A stretch of 64,000 nucleotides of DNA. It comes from Lysinibacillus fusiformis. Lineage in GTDB: Bacteria > Bacillota > Bacilli > Bacillales_A > Planococcaceae. Position numbers and translations under genes: made by a program. Each line of letters begins with the position of its first letter. Position 1 is the stretch's first letter. Below are positions 27,110 through 36,959 of this stretch, one piece after another. Below the pieces are notes generated by a model. The model did not search any database. It was not told the origin of the DNA and worked only from the letters and a program-made list of their open reading frames with translations. The stretch is from positions 310,001 to 374,000 of the forward strand of contig NZ_PYWL01000003.1 of assembly GCF_003049525.1 (NCBI RefSeq). Reading direction: 5' to 3'.

Positions 27110-29314
27110 ATGCGCAAAGCACCAGGGAAAAATCGCGCAGCGAGTGTTAAAGCAAAACATCACTCTAATTTAACATTTCGTATGAATATCCTTTTCTTTG
27201 CAATATTTATCGTATTTTCAATGTTGATTTTTAGACTAGGTTATATGCAAATCGTGAAAGGGGAAGAGTATGTACGACTTTTAGAGAGTACAGAAGAAGT
27301 TCCTGTCAATACGAGTGTGCCTAGGGGTAGAATGTATGATCGTTACGGTCGTATTTTAGTAGATAATCACCCGGAAAATGCGATTACGTATACGAAAATG
27401 CAAACGACTACAACAGATGAAATGCTAAATATAGCTGAAAAGCTGGCACAATTAATTGAACAACCAACGAAACGCGTCACATTGCGTGATAAACAAGATT
27501 TTTGGATTATTAAAAATCATGACGCAGCCTACGACAAAGTGACAAAGGCAGAAGAAGCTGAAATTCGAGCAAAAGAAAATATTACGACAAGTCAAATCAA
27601 TGCAGAGGTTGATAAACTAGTACGTGAACGCATTACGAATGAAGAACTTTTGCAATTGTCAGAGAAGGATTTAGAAGTATTAGCAATCTTTAGAGAGATG
27701 ACATCTGGTTATAATTTATCACCTCAAATTATAAAAAGTGAAAATGTCTCTGCAGAAGAATTTGCACGTGTCTCCGAGCGTTTAACGGAACTGCCAGGAG
27801 TTAACACAACGACAGATTGGAAACGCGTAAAATTATCTTCTCTATCCATTCTTGGCCGTACAACTGTCCCAACAAAAGGGATACCAAAAGAGAAGCTGAA
27901 TTATTATTTAGCCCGTGATTATTCACGAAATGATCGAGTAGGGGAAAGTTATATTGAGGCGCAATATGAAGAGCTACTACAAGGTCAAAAAACAGTTGTC
28001 AAAAATATTACCAATAAAAAAGGGCAGGTAGTCGATACTATTACAACTTATGAAGGTGAGCCTGGTAAAGATTTAATTTTATCACTGGATAGTGAGCTAC
28101 AGGCTGAAACGGAAAAAATTGTAGAAGAAGAACTGCTTAGTTTAAAAGCTCTTCCTGGATCGTATTTATTAGATCGTGCCTTTTTAATTATGATGGACCC
28201 TAATACAGGGGATGTCCTATCTATGGTCGGTAAGAAAATAGAAAAGAATCCTGAAACAGGGAAAAGTGAAATTGTTGATTACGGATACGGAACATTTACG
28301 ACAGCTTATGAGGCAGGTTCATCTGTTAAGGCAGCAACAGTTCTTACGGGGTACAATCAAGACGTTATCTCGATGGGCACTTCTATGGGAGATGAACCGA
28401 TTAAATTAGCAGGTACGGATTTTAAAAGTTCGATTTTTAACCGTAGTGGCTATGTTCCAATGAATGATTTAATGGCGCTGGAACGCTCTTCTAACTCCTA
28501 TATGTTTAAAATTGCACTATTGATTAATAGAACACCTTACAGCTATGGGATGCCATTACGTTTAAAGGATGACACATTCCCGAGAATGCGTAATAATTAT
28601 GCGCAATTTGGGCTTGGTGTGAAAACAGGCATTGATTTGCCGAATGAATTTGGTGGGGTACGTGGTCCATCAGGTCCAACGATGGGTGGTAAAACACTAG
28701 ACTTAGCGATTGGTCAGTATGACACTTATACTCCTTTACAATTAGCACAATATATTTCAACAATTGCTAATGGTGGCTACCGTATTCAGCCACATGTTGT
28801 GAAAGAAGTTCGTGATCCATCACAGGATGGCAAGCAACTAGGACAATTAGTGACTGAAATAGGACCAACTATTCTTAATCAAATAGATAATCCTAAAGAA
28901 GAGATTGACTATGTTAAACAAGGGCTACGTCGTGTATATACTGGATCATATGGTACAGCTCGTGGACAATTTTCAAATGCTCCATTTACTGCAGCAGGGA
29001 AAACAGGTACTGCAGAGGTAGTTTATTATGGTCCATTGCGCGAACACTTTGGTACAAATACGATTAACTTAACACATGTTGGCTTTGCACCTTATGAAAA
29101 CCCTGAAATTGCTTATGCAGTTGTTATTCCTTGGGCAACAACTAATATGAATCAACATTTAGTCAATAACAACCTTATTGCTAGACGTTCTCTAGATAAG
29201 TACTTCGAATTAAAAGCAAAATATGAGGCTGAAAAAGTAACAGATAGTAAAGTGAATCAGCCAATTTTACCAGCTACTACAGAGGAAAAAATTGGTGAAG
29301 ATGAGCAACAATAA
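27110..29314 (+). CDS. pbpA: Class B penicillin-binding protein 2 (PbpA-like transpeptidase)
   Basis: 734 residues: a short basic cytosolic tail, one membrane helix (about 25-45), a dimerisation region with VPRGRMYDRYGRIL, and a C-terminal transpeptidase. The catalytic motifs are Ser404-S-V-Lys407, SSN in ERSSNSYM, and KTG in AAGKTGTAEV. It cross-links peptidoglycan, probably for lateral wall growth, as B. subtilis PBP2A (YqgF) does. The position between sodA and pst is the same as in B. subtilis. AAGGAGGGG precedes the ATG. Confidence 0.95.
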   Translation: MRKAPGKNRAASVKAKHHSNLTFRMNILFFAIFIVFSMLIFRLGYMQIVKGEEYVRLLESTEEVPVNTSVPRGRMYDRYGRILVDNHPENAITYTKMQTTTTDEMLNIAEKLAQLIEQPTKRVTLRDKQDFWIIKNHDAAYDKVTKAEEAEIRAKENITTSQINAEVDKLVRERITNEELLQLSEKDLEVLAIFREMTSGYNLSPQIIKSENVSAEEFARVSERLTELPGVNTTTDWKRVKLSSLSILGRTTVPTKGIPKEKLNYYLARDYSRNDRVGESYIEAQYEELLQGQKTVVKNITNKKGQVVDTITTYEGEPGKDLILSLDSELQAETEKIVEEELLSLKALPGSYLLDRAFLIMMDPNTGDVLSMVGKKIEKNPETGKSEIVDYGYGTFTTAYEAGSSVKAATVLTGYNQDVISMGTSMGDEPIKLAGTDFKSSIFNRSGYVPMNDLMALERSSNSYMFKIALLINRTPYSYGMPLRLKDDTFPRMRNNYAQFGLGVKTGIDLPNEFGGVRGPSGPTMGGKTLDLAIGQYDTYTPLQLAQYISTIANGGYRIQPHVVKEVRDPSQDGKQLGQLVTEIGPTILNQIDNPKEEIDYVKQGLRRVYTGSYGTARGQFSNAPFTAAGKTGTAEVVYYGPLREHFGTNTINLTHVGFAPYENPEIAYAVVIPWATTNMNQHLVNNNLIARRSLDKYFELKAKYEAEKVTDSKVNQPILPATTEEKIGEDEQQ

Positions 29315-29317
29315 GAA

Positions 29318-29355
29318 AACCGCTAGGCACTGGGATGCCTAGCGGTTATTTTTTT
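29318..29355 (+). terminator. Terminator of pbpA
   Basis: AACCGCTAGGC pairs with GCCTAGCGGTT, followed by ATTTTTTT. Confidence 0.9.
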
Positions 29356-29372
29356 ATGGACGAAAATAAGCT

Positions 29373-29585
29373 TCATGCAGATAACTGGCGGATGGCTAAT
29401 TCAAATTGCTCTCTTGGTTTTACGCCATACAGCTCTAAATTATGATAGAAATAAGAAGCTACCATAAAATCAATCGCCTCTTGAAGTGTAAATTCTCGAT
29501 GTTCCATGATTAGTGATAGATAGGTTTTAAAATAATCGGCATTTTGTACGTTTGCATGTTTCATGACAAAGGTCAAACTCCTCAT
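29373..29585 (-). CDS. Small hypothetical protein, up to 70 residues
   Basis: The protein is helical and amphipathic with several Phe/Tyr/His residues; the family is unknown to me. Two starts are possible: ATG 29585 with AAGG 8 nt upstream, or ATG 29564 (MKHANVQNADYF), about 13 nt after AGGAG. The second gives 63 residues with a more typical N-terminus. The gap 29586-30069 to the right contains the Pho box and pstS promoter but no other gene I can support. Confidence 0.55.
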   Translation of the reverse strand: MRSLTFVMKHANVQNADYFKTYLSLIMEHREFTLQEAIDFMVASYFYHNLELYGVKPREQFELAIRQLSA

Positions 29586-29933
29586 TCATTACGCCTTACC
29601 AATATAATGTCCATATCTTCTCGTTGAAAATCTGTGACATCCTCTGAAGGCTTTATCTTTCCCTTCTGTAGAAAGGGGGTATACCTAGCTTATATGTTGG
29701 TACAAAAACTTTTACTGAATCAAGATAAAGTAATTCCTGACACAATTGATTATTATAGCATCTTTCAAATAAGAATCAAATTCTAACCTCTCTACACTCA
29801 GAAGGTCGCTTCCCTCAAACATAGAAGTGTATGGATTGATCGCTTTCATTGGATGTGGGTGCAGATGTAAGTAGGAAAAAATGCAAAATGTGGGCACAGC
29901 TATGACAAAGCGAAGATTAATTGTAAATGCGTC

Positions 29934-30017
29934 TTTACAATCGTTTACAAAGCATTACATTCCTTTACATCTCTTTTACGAACCGTTTATACGACTTCAA
30001 CAATCAGTCATTATAGT
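29934..30017 (+). promoter_or_regulatory. Pho box array and promoter of the pst operon
   Basis: TTTACA-like hexamers repeat every 10-11 bases: TTTACA 29934, TTTACA 29944, ATTACA 29954, TTTACA 29964, TTTACG 29975 and TTTATA near 29986. A -10 (TATAGT, 30012-30017) follows at the distance expected for PhoP-activated promoters, where the repeats take the place of a -35. B. subtilis PhoP typically uses about four such repeats, so this is a long array. It implies induction of pst under phosphate starvation. Confidence 0.85.
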
Positions 30018-30069
30018 AAAGATTGTAAGACAAATAACTATAAAACAGTTCATGACGGAGGCAAATGAG

Positions 30070-31044
30070 ATGAAAAAGTGGAAGTACTTAACGATGACAG
30101 CAGTAATGGGTTCTGCATTAATGCTAGGTGCATGTGGTAGCGATTCTGCACAAAATGGAAACAATACTGAAACGAACGCACCAGCTAGTTCAGGACAAGA
30201 AGCTGCTGATGAAAAGCTACAAGGCTCTGTAGCTGGAGATGGCTCATCAACAGTTGCACCAATTATTGAGGCAGTTGTTGAAGAGTATGCAGGCGCACAA
30301 CCAGATGTCAAAGTATCAGTGGGGGTTTCTGGTACAGGTGGTGGTTTTGAAAAATTCATCGCAGGTGAAACAGACTTTTCAAATGCATCTCGTAATATAA
30401 AAGATGAAGAGAAAGCGAAACTAGGAGAAGCTGGTATTGATTATACTGAGCTAGCTCTAGCATATGATGGTTTATCAGTAGTCGTGAATCCAGAAAATGA
30501 TTGGGCGAAAGATTTAACAGTAGAACAATTACAAAAGATTTGGATTGAAGATGGGAAAGAGAAAAAATGGTCTGACATTGATCCATCTTGGCCAGATGAG
30601 AAAATCGTTTACTATTCACCAGGTACTGATTCAGGCACATACGATTACTTTGATGAAATCATTTTAGATGGAGCGGATCTAGTAAGCTCAGCAACACTAT
30701 CAGAGGATGATAATATGCTAGTTCAAGGTGTATCAGGTGACAAAAACGCTATCGGATTCTTCGGTTATGCTTACTATCTAGAAAATAAAGATAAATTAAA
30801 CATTGTCAAAGTAAATGGTGTAGAGCCAAATAATGAAACAATTGAAGCAGGCGAATATACGCCACTTTCACGCCCATTATTCACATATGTGAAAAATAGT
30901 GCTATGAAAGATAATGAAGCGGCATATGATTTCATTAAATTTACATTAGAAAACGCAGGTGATATGGCTGAAGCTGTTGGCTATGTTCGTTTACCAGAAG
31001 AAAAATATACTGAAGGCTTAAAAACTTTAGAAGGCTTAAAATAA
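30070..31044 (+). CDS. pstS: Phosphate ABC transporter substrate-binding lipoprotein
   Basis: 324 residues. The signal ends in the lipobox MLGAC. Phosphate-binding segments [23 protein letters not shown] and [12 protein letters not shown] follow the PstS pattern. I start at ATG 30070, after GGAGG; the frame is open further upstream to 29881, but that stretch holds the Pho box and promoter. It captures phosphate outside the membrane for PstCAB. A terminator-like hairpin follows the stop. Confidence 0.95.
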   Translation: MKKWKYLTMTAVMGSALMLGACGSDSAQNGNNTETNAPASSGQEAADEKLQGSVAGDGSSTVAPIIEAVVEEYAGAQPDVKVSVGVSGTGGGFEKFIAGETDFSNASRNIKDEEKAKLGEAGIDYTELALAYDGLSVVVNPENDWAKDLTVEQLQKIWIEDGKEKKWSDIDPSWPDEKIVYYSPGTDSGTYDYFDEIILDGADLVSSATLSEDDNMLVQGVSGDKNAIGFFGYAYYLENKDKLNIVKVNGVEPNNETIEAGEYTPLSRPLFTYVKNSAMKDNEAAYDFIKFTLENAGDMAEAVGYVRLPEEKYTEGLKTLEGLK

Positions 31045-31056
31045 GTAGACATGCAT

Positions 31057-31090
31057 AGAGGGAAAGAGATGTATGCTCTTTCCCTCCCTT
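31057..31090 (+). terminator. Attenuator hairpin between pstS and pstC
   Basis: AGAGGGAAAGAG pairs with CTCTTTCCCTC and is followed by a short CTTATTT tail. It is leaky by design in many pst operons and would keep the binding protein in excess over the permease. Confidence 0.75.
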
Positions 31091-31108
31091 ATTTGAAAGG
31101 AGCTCCCA

Positions 31109-32056
31109 ATGGTTTCTCAAAAGGAAAATAAGACATCATCTGTGCAGCAATTAATTGCAAATTCGCGCAATCATAAAACTAAGAAAATAGTGGAAAAAGC
31201 AATGCCAGCTCTATTATTTTCTGCAGCAATTATCTCTATTTTAACGACATTTGGCATTGTTTTCACCCTTATTTTTGAAACGTTTGAATTCTTTAAACGT
31301 GTGTCGATAACGGATTTCCTGTTTGGAACGAAGTGGTTACCGTTTTCAGGGAATGAACCGTTGTTTGGGATTTTGCCGTTAATCGCTGGTACATTAAAAG
31401 TGACACTTATTGCAGTTGTAGTAGCCGTACCATTTGGAATTGCTTCAGCTATCTATTTAAGTGAATATGCAAGTGAAAAAACAAGACGTACCGTGAAACC
31501 TATTTTAGAAGTTTTAGCGGGTGTACCGACGATCGTTTACGGCTTCTTTGCTTTAACGTTTGTCACACCTTTATTACAAGAAATTGTGCCTGGACTTAAA
31601 TTATTTAATGCACTGAGCCCAGGGATTGTTGTAGGGATTATGATTTTACCAATGATCACTTCTCTATCTGAGGATGCCATGTCATCGGTACCCAATAGTA
31701 TGCGCGAAGGGGCTTTAGCTCTAGGTGCAACAAAATTTGAGGTAGCGATTAAAGTAGTACTACCTGCTGCACTTTCCGGCATTATCGCATCTATAGTATT
31801 AGCTATTTCCCGGGCAATTGGAGAAACGATGATTGTTTCGCTTGCAGGCGGATCAACACCGAAATTTGATCTCAATGTTACGGATTCTATCCAAACAATG
31901 ACAGCATACATCGTACAAGTTTCAACAGGTGATGCAGGTTATGGAACAACTATTTACTACTCAATCTATTCTGTTGGATTTACACTATTCATCTTTACGC
32001 TAGTAATGAATTTACTTGCACACTATATTTCGAAACGCTTCAGGGAGGTTTACTAG
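31109..32056 (+). CDS. pstC: Phosphate ABC transporter permease
   Basis: 315 residues with six membrane helices after a hydrophilic N-terminus. The EAA-type coupling loop reads SSVPNSMREGALALGATKFEV, the site that contacts the ATPase. It forms the channel with PstA. GGAGCTCCCA precedes the ATG, and the stop is directly abutted by the pstA start (TAGATG). Confidence 0.95.
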   Translation: MVSQKENKTSSVQQLIANSRNHKTKKIVEKAMPALLFSAAIISILTTFGIVFTLIFETFEFFKRVSITDFLFGTKWLPFSGNEPLFGILPLIAGTLKVTLIAVVVAVPFGIASAIYLSEYASEKTRRTVKPILEVLAGVPTIVYGFFALTFVTPLLQEIVPGLKLFNALSPGIVVGIMILPMITSLSEDAMSSVPNSMREGALALGATKFEVAIKVVLPAALSGIIASIVLAISRAIGETMIVSLAGGSTPKFDLNVTDSIQTMTAYIVQVSTGDAGYGTTIYYSIYSVGFTLFIFTLVMNLLAHYISKRFREVY

Positions 32057-32935
32057 ATGCGCTATATGGATGACACAGTCGTCATGAAACGAATGACAAA
32101 GCGTATTACATTCAATAAAGTTTGGAAAACCTTATTTTTCTTAGCTACTACGTTTGCGCTTGTTACCTTAGCTATTTTGCTTTACCGCATTGTGACACAA
32201 GGAATTGATTATTTAAATATTGATTTCTTAATGAATTTTGCATCACGTTTTGCAGATAAAGCAGGTGTCAAAGCGGCCCTAATAGGTTCACTTTGGTTAA
32301 TGGCAGTTGTAGCGCCAGTATCCATTATTTTAGGTGTAGGTACGGCAATCTATTTAGAGGAATATGCCAAGAAAAATAGAATTAACGACTTTATTCGTAT
32401 GAATATCTCAAATCTAGCAGGTGTACCTTCCATCGTTTTTGGATTACTAGGTTTAACTATTTTTGTACGCATGATGGGACTAGGCAAAAGTGTTTTAGCT
32501 GCTGGCTTAACAATGAGTTTATTAATTTTACCTGTTATTATTGTAGCGGCACAGGAGGCCATTCGTGCAGTACCCAATGAACAACGTGAAGCTTCATATG
32601 GGATGGGCGCAACAAAATGGCAAACAATTTTACGAGTGGTTCTTCCAGCCGCTATTCCTGGTATTTTGACAGGAAGTATTTTGGCTATGTCCCGTGCCAT
32701 TGGGGAGACAGCGCCACTTGTTGTCATCGGAATTCCAGTTATTTTACAATTTTTACCGAATGGTTTACTAAGCCAATTCACAGCCCTACCGATGCAAATC
32801 TATGATTGGGCAAAACGTCCGCAAGAAGCATTTCAGTATGTGGCCGCAGCTGGTATTTTAGTGCTTATGACTGTTCTTCTATTGATGAACTCTATTGCCA
32901 TCTTTATTCGAAATAAATTCCAAAAACGTTATTAA
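32057..32935 (+). CDS. pstA: Phosphate ABC transporter permease
   Basis: 292 residues, six membrane helices, and the coupling loop RAVPNEQREASYGMGATKW. It partners with PstC. GGGAGGTTTACTAG before the ATG overlaps the end of pstC, which suggests translational coupling. The 12-base gap to pstB contains that gene's ribosome site. Confidence 0.95.
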   Translation: MRYMDDTVVMKRMTKRITFNKVWKTLFFLATTFALVTLAILLYRIVTQGIDYLNIDFLMNFASRFADKAGVKAALIGSLWLMAVVAPVSIILGVGTAIYLEEYAKKNRINDFIRMNISNLAGVPSIVFGLLGLTIFVRMMGLGKSVLAAGLTMSLLILPVIIVAAQEAIRAVPNEQREASYGMGATKWQTILRVVLPAAIPGILTGSILAMSRAIGETAPLVVIGIPVILQFLPNGLLSQFTALPMQIYDWAKRPQEAFQYVAAAGILVLMTVLLLMNSIAIFIRNKFQKRY

Positions 32936-32947
32936 TGAGGTGACCTT

Positions 32948-33781
32948 ATGGTACTGGATTTTAAAGAGGAAAAAACAATTGTCAAATTGAATCAAGCGAC
33001 GACGAAATCTTCCGCTGATATAGCGAAAAATATTGTTTATGATACACGTAACTTGAATTTATGGTACGGTGATCATCAAGGCCTAAAAGATATTAATTTA
33101 AGTATTTATGAAAATGAAGTGACGGCAATTATCGGGCCTTCTGGCTGTGGTAAATCTACGTATTTAAAAACATTAAACAGAATGGTAGAGCTTGTTCCTA
33201 GCGTTCGTACATCTGGTGAAATTTTATACCGTGAGCGTAATATTTTAAATAAAAACTATACGGTAGAGGAATTAAGAACACGCGTAGGAATGGTGTTCCA
33301 AAAGCCAAATCCGTTCCCAAAATCTATTTATGATAATATTGCGTACGGACCAAGAATTCATGGCATTAAAAATAAAAAGATTTTAGATGAAATAGTTGAA
33401 AAGTCTCTGAGAGGGGCTGCCATTTGGGATGAGGTCAAAGATCGTTTAAATCAAAATGCCTACGGTTTATCTGGTGGTCAGCAACAGCGTATTTGTATTG
33501 CAAGATGCTTAGCGATTGAACCAGATGTCATTCTAATGGATGAGCCAACATCTGCATTAGACCCTATTTCTACACTAAAAGTGGAAGAGCTTGTGCAAGA
33601 GTTGAAAAAAGACTATTCCATTATCATTGTGACCCATAATATGCAGCAAGCTGCACGTATCTCTGATCGTACAGCGTTCTTCCTGAGTGGAGAAGTTGTA
33701 GAATACGATAAAACAGATATCATCTTCCAAACACCATCAGATCAACGTACGGAAGATTATATTTCAGGACGTTTCGGCTAA
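32948..33781 (+). CDS. pstB: Phosphate ABC transporter ATP-binding protein
   Basis: 277 residues. Walker [10 protein letters not shown], the Q-loop in [11 protein letters not shown], signature LSGGQQQR, Walker [13 protein letters not shown] and switch His in VTHNMQQ are all intact. A single pstB is present, whereas B. subtilis has two. It powers phosphate import through PstCA. It is followed after 13 bases by phoU. Confidence 0.96.
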   Translation: MVLDFKEEKTIVKLNQATTKSSADIAKNIVYDTRNLNLWYGDHQGLKDINLSIYENEVTAIIGPSGCGKSTYLKTLNRMVELVPSVRTSGEILYRERNILNKNYTVEELRTRVGMVFQKPNPFPKSIYDNIAYGPRIHGIKNKKILDEIVEKSLRGAAIWDEVKDRLNQNAYGLSGGQQQRICIARCLAIEPDVILMDEPTSALDPISTLKVEELVQELKKDYSIIIVTHNMQQAARISDRTAFFLSGEVVEYDKTDIIFQTPSDQRTEDYISGRFG

Positions 33782-33794
33782 GGAGGAGCAATCG

Positions 33795-34454
33795 ATGGTA
33801 GTACGTGAACGTTTTGAACAGGAGTTAAAAGAAGTTCAGGGGCAATTTATGGCACTTGCCAATAGCAGTATTTTCGCCTTAAAAACGTCCTTTGAGGCGT
33901 TAGTGGAACAGAATTTAGAAAAAGCTTTGAAAATACTTGAAGACGATTTAATCATAAACCGGCTTGAAGAAGAAATAAATGACCATGTAATCCTTATGAT
34001 TGCTAAACAACAACCTGTAGCAACCGATTTACGTCGTCTCATGGTCCTTGTGAAAGCAGCAGCAGATATGGAAAGAGTGGGCGATTATGCGGTGAATATC
34101 GCCAAAGAAGCGATTCGAATTGGAAAAGAACCGATTGTGTTCCCTATGACAAATCTACAAACGATGTGCAATAAAACTGTAGAAATGCTAGAGAGCATCA
34201 TGAAGGCCTTTACAGAGGAAGATACTGTTCGTGCTAAAGAAATCGCTGAACTAGATGATTATGTGGATGATTTATATGGAGCTACGGTTACACTCTTGCT
34301 ACGTGCAGGCGTTGAAGACCCCGCACATATTTCTCAAATTACTCATCTAACATTTATTTGCCGATATTTAGAGCGTTCTGCCGATCATGCTACTAATATC
34401 GCTGAACACCTTTTTTACTTAGTGAAAGGCAAGCATTATGAATTAAATAATTAG
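33795..34454 (+). CDS. phoU: Phosphate signalling protein PhoU
   Basis: 219 residues, all helical, in two three-helix repeats, each with an ERVGDYAVNIAKE or ERSADHATNIAE motif that binds metal clusters. It couples Pst activity to the phosphate-sensing kinase. B. subtilis lacks phoU in its pst operon, so this arrangement is closer to that of other Firmicutes. AAGGAGGAGC precedes the ATG, and a terminator ends the operon. Confidence 0.95.
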   Translation: MVVRERFEQELKEVQGQFMALANSSIFALKTSFEALVEQNLEKALKILEDDLIINRLEEEINDHVILMIAKQQPVATDLRRLMVLVKAAADMERVGDYAVNIAKEAIRIGKEPIVFPMTNLQTMCNKTVEMLESIMKAFTEEDTVRAKEIAELDDYVDDLYGATVTLLLRAGVEDPAHISQITHLTFICRYLERSADHATNIAEHLFYLVKGKHYELNN

Positions 34455-34457
34455 GAA

Positions 34458-34490
34458 GAAGAGCTACTTGCTAGCTCTTCTTTTCTTTTG
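34458..34490 (+). terminator. Terminator of the pst-phoU operon
   Basis: GAAGAGCTA pairs with TAGCTCTTC, followed by TTTTCTTTT. Confidence 0.88.
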
Positions 34491-34627
34491 AAAAAAATGA
34501 TTAGCAGCAGCAACATTGTGTTTTTATGTGGCGTCTATATAGCGAGTGTTTTGTATTGTCAAAAAAAATTTTTGGTTATACTATAGACAATATCCAAAAA
34601 AATGTGGTGCTTAGGAGGTGCTGCTTC

Positions 34628-35500
34628 GTGAAAGACCCGATAGAATCACTCATAGAAAAATTCGATCAAGATTTGTCACTAGAACAACGTAATTATTTAC
34701 GATTTCTCTATGAAAACTTACATCTTGAGGAATTAAGCAAAAGGGAACAACATTATTTTATCGACTATTTTTTTAAGAGTGAACCATTACGAAATATGGC
34801 AGCATTTGCACTAGAATTGGCAGACATTCTGCATGAAATTCGGGAAAATATTCCTGCTATTGAGAAGGCTGAGAGAATGGCTAATGGTAAGGAGCAGCGT
34901 TTGTATTACGAACGGAAATGGTCAGAGCTGAGACGTCAAAAGCTTAAACAGCAAACAACAAAGAATGGCAATATTTTTTATGTACCCTTTCATGACTATA
35001 AACAGGATCCTGGGCCCATGATTATTTGTTTAGAGCAGACGACTGGGATGGAAGCTTATTCTGAGCTGTGTAAAAGCATGATATTACCGTTATTTATGGA
35101 TGCCCATCGCGAAAATCGCGATTTATATATTATCCCTTATGGTCAGCAAATCGATGTTCACTATCGCTTTGAAAATGGTCATTTAAATTTAACGGATTTT
35201 AAGAGCTTTATTGAATATAAAGCTAAAGGCGAAGCTGAGCTTTTACCTGTTCTACAGTTTGTCAGATCATTACTGCATGAAAATCAACTTGGCTCTGAAG
35301 CGGAAGTCATTATATTTACAGAGGGCACTCCTATAGATGGACAGCATCTTGTCAGTAAGCAAGCAAAAGCGATGCTAGAGGAAATGAAACGAAAATACCT
35401 TGCTGAGTTTTCTGTCATTGCAATGCATGAAGATAATTTTAATAAACAACAATTTTGGTTTGCCAATAAGGCTTTTTTTGCGGATGATGCAATACAATAA
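34628..35500 (+). CDS. Uncharacterised protein with a diverged von Willebrand A-like domain
   Basis: 290 residues starting at GTG 34628, 7 nt after AGGAGGTG; the frame is open upstream but without another ribosome site. The N-terminal half (about 1-115) is helical and charged. The second half (about 120-285) reads like a VWA fold of the ViaA/CoxE type: MIICLEQTTGMEAYSELCKS at strand 1, then a DLYIIPYG strand, and VIIFTEGTP where VVLITDG-like text is usual. The metal-site DxSxS is replaced by ExTTG. It probably binds a partner rather than a metal (inference). It is a single gene downstream of pst. Confidence 0.6.
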   Translation: MKDPIESLIEKFDQDLSLEQRNYLRFLYENLHLEELSKREQHYFIDYFFKSEPLRNMAAFALELADILHEIRENIPAIEKAERMANGKEQRLYYERKWSELRRQKLKQQTTKNGNIFYVPFHDYKQDPGPMIICLEQTTGMEAYSELCKSMILPLFMDAHRENRDLYIIPYGQQIDVHYRFENGHLNLTDFKSFIEYKAKGEAELLPVLQFVRSLLHENQLGSEAEVIIFTEGTPIDGQHLVSKQAKAMLEEMKRKYLAEFSVIAMHEDNFNKQQFWFANKAFFADDAIQ

Positions 35501-35505
35501 CAGAA

Positions 35506-35540
35506 AGGGGCTAACCTTTACGGAAGGTCAGCTCCTTTTT
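35506..35540 (+). terminator. Terminator after the VWA-like gene
   Basis: An AGGGGCT/AGCTCCT stem with an inner ACCTT/AAGGT is followed by TTTTT. Confidence 0.75.
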
Positions 35541-35574
35541 ATTGGAGATACATAGGTATTAAAAGGAGACATAC

Positions 35575-36645
35575 ATGGATTCATTACATTGGATTTTACC
35601 TAAATTTACAGTCCCTACTTGGATGGATGTTTTAATAGCAATCATTATTTGTATAGTTGGCTGGCTGATTCAACGATTCATCATAAAAAAAATAATTAAT
35701 CGTCTGGTCATCTTTTTAAGAAATCGTCAACGAAATTTCCAAGCAAATGTGCTTGCACAATTTAGTAAAGCCATTGGCTATGCATTTATGACGGCAGTCA
35801 TTGTGCTAAGCTTATCTTATTTAATAGAAGTTCCTTTATTTACGCATAAATCAACGAAAAATTTTATACTGTCTATTATGGTGTTTTTTGCTTTTAAGGG
35901 CGTATATGATGTTTTAAATTTCTATACAAAGCAGCCACTTCAATTAACAAGTGAAGAGGACCAAAATGTACTATTACCTTTTTTCCTACGAATTGGTAAA
36001 GTAATCATTATGATTTTTGCCATGTTTACAATTGCCTCATTTTGGAACTTTAATCTGAATGGCTTTTTAACAGGGATTGGCTTAACAGGAGTAGCGATTG
36101 CTTTTGGGATTCGCGATACATTAGCTCATGTGTTTGGTGGTATGTCCGTGGCGCTTGACAATCCCTTTCAAATTGGGGATTGGATTGCGACCGAAGATCA
36201 AAAAATTGAAGGAACCATTGAGGATATTAATCTTCGCAGTACGTTAATTCAAACAGGGGATAAAGGGCTTGTCTATGTGCCGAACTCTTATTTGGTTAAT
36301 CGACCTATTTACAACTTATCGAGACGAGAAAAGCGTAAATGCGAACAATTTTTATATGTAGCTGCTACCAATGAAGAAGACATATTACGCAGTGCCTTAA
36401 CGGCTATTCATAAGGGAATTTATTTACATGCTAACACAGAGAAAGACATGATCCATGTTTATATCGATGAATTTCATCATGATAGTTATCGTGTGCTTAT
36501 TCGTTTCTTCGTCGCTACAAATGATACAGCCGTCATGCTAGAAGTACGCCAGGAAATCTTCTTTGCCATCCGCCAAATCATGGAGGAGCTATCCATTACT
36601 TTAGCATCCCCAGATGAGGATGAGGAACCAAGAAGGAAAAAATAA
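35575..36645 (+). CDS. Small-conductance mechanosensitive channel, MscS family
   Basis: 356 residues. About four membrane helices precede the pore-lining helix (TGIGLTGVAIAFGIRDTLAHV, Gly/Ala-rich) and the MscS beta domain with PFQIGDWI and YVPNSYLVNRPIYN. A cytosolic alpha/beta vestibule and an acidic-basic tail complete it. It releases osmolytes on hypo-osmotic shock. AAAAGGAGACATAC precedes the ATG. Confidence 0.9.
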   Translation: MDSLHWILPKFTVPTWMDVLIAIIICIVGWLIQRFIIKKIINRLVIFLRNRQRNFQANVLAQFSKAIGYAFMTAVIVLSLSYLIEVPLFTHKSTKNFILSIMVFFAFKGVYDVLNFYTKQPLQLTSEEDQNVLLPFFLRIGKVIIMIFAMFTIASFWNFNLNGFLTGIGLTGVAIAFGIRDTLAHVFGGMSVALDNPFQIGDWIATEDQKIEGTIEDINLRSTLIQTGDKGLVYVPNSYLVNRPIYNLSRREKRKCEQFLYVAATNEEDILRSALTAIHKGIYLHANTEKDMIHVYIDEFHHDSYRVLIRFFVATNDTAVMLEVRQEIFFAIRQIMEELSITLASPDEDEEPRRKK

Positions 36646-36689
36646 ATTGAATTGTAAGATAGTTTGCATTACAATATAATCTAGCAATC

Positions 36690-36914
36690 AGCGCTGATGA
36701 AGAGTAGTAGCTATTAGTATTTGTCATAGAGAGCTAGTGGTTGGTGGAAACTAGTACAAATAAATGGTGAATGGACTTCGGAGCTCTAATCCAGAATGGC
36801 AGTATGGATTAGCGTATGCCTACGTTATAAGGCTTAGAGAGGGTCTACTTAGTAGACCAATGAAGGTGGCACCACGGCTTTTCCGTCCTTTTGTGATGGA
36901 AAGGCCTTTTTATA
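36690..36914 (+). ncRNA. T-box leader with Trp (UGG) specifier
   Basis: Stem I includes GAGAGCTAGTGGTTGGTGG and the specifier loop GTGAA-TGG-ACTTC (codon 36772-36774), closed by GGAGCTCT. The conserved T-box AAGGTGGCACCACG is at 36863-36876, and the terminator stem GGCTTTTCC/GGAAAGGCC is followed by TTTTT. Uncharged tRNA-Trp would pair with UGG and the T-box side to block termination. That identifies the downstream genes as tryptophan, not folate, genes. Confidence 0.93.
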
Positions 36915-36959
36915 TGCATTTGGTGTAGAAGAGCAGAGCATAGAGAAGGAGAGAAGAGA

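Noticed and set aside
29881..30069. N-terminal extension of pstS by 63 codons
   Set aside because: It would cover the Pho box and promoter and would place the lipoprotein signal internally; ATG 30070 has the ribosome site.
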